Both the position numbers and the translations under genes were made by a program. Below are positions 62,928 to 64,000 of a stretch of DNA of 64,000 nt, one piece after another. Positions within the stretch are counted from its first letter, which is position 1, and each line of letters begins with the position of its first letter. Source of the stretch: Membranipora membranacea (Eukaryota; Bryozoa; Gymnolaemata; Cheilostomatida; Membraniporidae); contig OU612070.1 of NCBI GenBank assembly GCA_914767715.1, forward strand, positions 13,161,501 to 13,225,500. Direction: 5' to 3'. Under the pieces are notes generated by a model that worked only from the letters and a program-made list of their open reading frames with translations, made no database searches and was not told the origin of the DNA.

Positions 62928-64000
62928 ATGCTTTTTTTTCGGCCAGATCAAACAATAGATTTGCTTCTAACTAACCTCATAAGGAGGAGCAACTCCTGCT
63001 CATCTCGAATCTGCAGACCGTTTGGCTCTGCGGCTTTTCGTTCTCCGTCAGCGTCCGTTTTAATTAGGGCCACTTTTGCTAAAAAAAACATGCCAAACAG
63101 CAGCATCGAAAAATTAAATCTCTGTTGGATTCTTATCAAACTCCGACCAGTTCAAGCTCTTATTGCCCTCATTCAACACGCCGAATATTGGAATCCTCGG
63201 ATTAACAGGGGGGTCACAACGCTGACTTGAAAATCCAAAAATTATACCAAGGGAGGGTATCATGCTTTTTTTTCGGCCAGATCAAAAAATAGATTTGCTT
63301 CTAACTAACCTCATAAGGAGGAGCAACTCCTGCTCATCCCGAATCTGCAGACCGTTTGGCTCTGAGGCTTTTCGTTCTCCGTCAGCGTCCGTTTTAATTA
63401 GGGCCACTTTTGCTATAAAAAAACATGCCAAACGGCAGCATCGAAAAATTAAATCTCTGTTGGATTCTTATCAAACTCCGACCAGTTCAAGCTCTTATTG
63501 CCCTCATTCAACACGCCGAATATTGGAATCCTCGGATTAACAGGGGGGTCACAACGCTGACTTGAAAATCCAAAAATTATACCAAGGGAGGGTATCATGC
63601 TTTTTTTTCGACCAGATCAAAAAATAGATTTGCTTCTAACTAACCTCATAAGGAGAAGCAACTCCTGCTCATCCCGAATCTGCAGACCGTTTGGCTCTGC
63701 GGCTTTTCGTTCTCCGTCAGCGTCCGTTTTAATTAGGGCCACTTTTGCTATAAAAAAACATGCCAAACGGCAGCATCGAAAAATTAAATCTCTGTTGGAT
63801 TCTTATCAAACTCCGACCAGTTCAAGCTCTTATTGCCCTCATTCAACACGCCGAATATTGGAATCCTCGGATTAACAGGGGGGTCACAACGCTGACTTGA
63901 AAATCCAAAAATTATACCAAGGGAGGGTATCATGCTTTTTTTTCGGCCAGATCAAAAAATAGATTTGCTTCTAACTAACCTCATAAGGAGGAGCAACTCC

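Larger units (their letters stand above)
1..64000. repeat. 335-bp tandem satellite array filling the window
   Basis: The same 335-bp unit repeats head to tail from the first base to the last. With the ATG at 288 as base 1, there are 190 complete units from 288 to 63931, a 287-bp partial unit at the left edge (bases 49-335) and a 69-bp partial unit at the right edge. Units differ mostly by a few substitutions. Their length is 335 bp except for 334, 336 or 337 bp units caused by homopolymer slips; the net length change over 190 units is -6 bp. All units point the same way and nothing interrupts them. Such arrays are typical of eukaryotic centromeric or pericentromeric heterochromatin. The satellite family is not identified with certainty. 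Neither end of the array is in the window, so its full size is unknown. Confidence 0.98.
25421..64000. repeat. Right variant domain of the satellite array
   Basis: This stretch holds 115 complete units and the right partial unit. Diagnostic variants are GTCTTAATTACGG with GTTTT before the A-tract, AAAAAAAGATG, TTTTGGTATA, CAGTGTCC, TTCTCAGTCAG, CGGCTCTTCG, TGTTTGATTCC and GGATCAAC. Eighteen units are shortened by one base at the A-tract, starting at 26091, 28769, 29773, 36809, 38483, 41833, 42167, 44179, 44848, 48196, 49871, 53219, 54558, 56232, 57571, 61256, 61590 and 62928. Other length variants are T9 (30443, 42836, 43842, 57905), T7 (45182, 62259), G7 (40157, 43842, 49535), G5 (27430, 51545) and A8 (30107). 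Confidence 0.85.

Noticed and set aside
1-64000. CRISPR array
   Set aside because: The repeat is 335 bp with no unique spacers between copies; whole units are repeated end to end.
1-64000. Ribosomal, 5S or histone gene cluster as the source of the tandem repeat
   Set aside because: No segment of the 335-bp unit resembles rRNA, 5S RNA or histone genes, and the unit has no conserved coding frame.
1-64000. Viral or phage concatemer, or a plasmid multimer
   Set aside because: A 335-bp unit with no replication gene and graded divergence among copies does not fit; variation organised into nested higher-order blocks fits a chromosomal satellite.
1-64000. A previously undescribed gene system such as a defence or biosynthetic locus
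   Set aside because: I looked for any unique sequence or non-satellite reading frame on both strands and found none. What is unusual here is the repeat architecture, not encoded proteins.

Overview
The whole 64 kb window is one uninterrupted head-to-tail satellite DNA array. The monomer is 335 bp. Taking the ATG at 288 as base 1, 190 complete monomers run from 288 to 63931. Position 1 to 287 is the last 287 bp of another monomer and 63932 to 64000 is the first 69 bp of the next. All copies lie in the same orientation. I see no conventional gene, RNA gene, transposon, CRISPR array, inversion or unique sequence anywhere. The short ORFs on both strands are the same satellite frame repeated, and I judge them non-coding.

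An array of this size, with a monomer close to two nucleosome lengths, nested higher-order repeats and no genes, points to eukaryotic constitutive (peri)centromeric heterochromatin, not to a prokaryote. A G6-run core followed by an A-rich stretch (569-603 in the reference monomer) resembles, from memory only, the G-run/GTCA core of the Drosophila 1.688-type satellites. A dipteran source is therefore a weak hypothesis.

Layout. Positions 1 to 24750 form a left domain. Its monomers carry TTTA before the A-tract, TTTTTTTTTGG at the start, a TCTAATCAA variant, a CAG-to-CAGTTTT variant and, in five monomers, an extra T in GGCTTTTCG. Positions 24751 to 25420 hold two unusual transition monomers. Positions 25421 to 64000 form a right domain with different diagnostic variants: TTAATTACGG, AAAAAAAGATG, TTTTGGTATA, CAGTGTCC, TTCTCAGTCAG, CGGCTCTTCG, a GGATCAAC stop-loss change and a shortened A6 tract in 18 monomers.

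Within both domains the monomer variants recur in ordered blocks: a dimer at 15369-16708, tetramers, pentamers, a directly tandem hexamer pair at 30107-34128, and an octamer present at 36809-39486 and again at 54558-57235. No single higher-order period spans the array. It looks like a patchwork of segmental duplications of 2 to about 17 monomers with small losses and some mosaic monomers. This fits unequal exchange and conversion. The base-level comparisons were made by eye, so difference counts are approximate.
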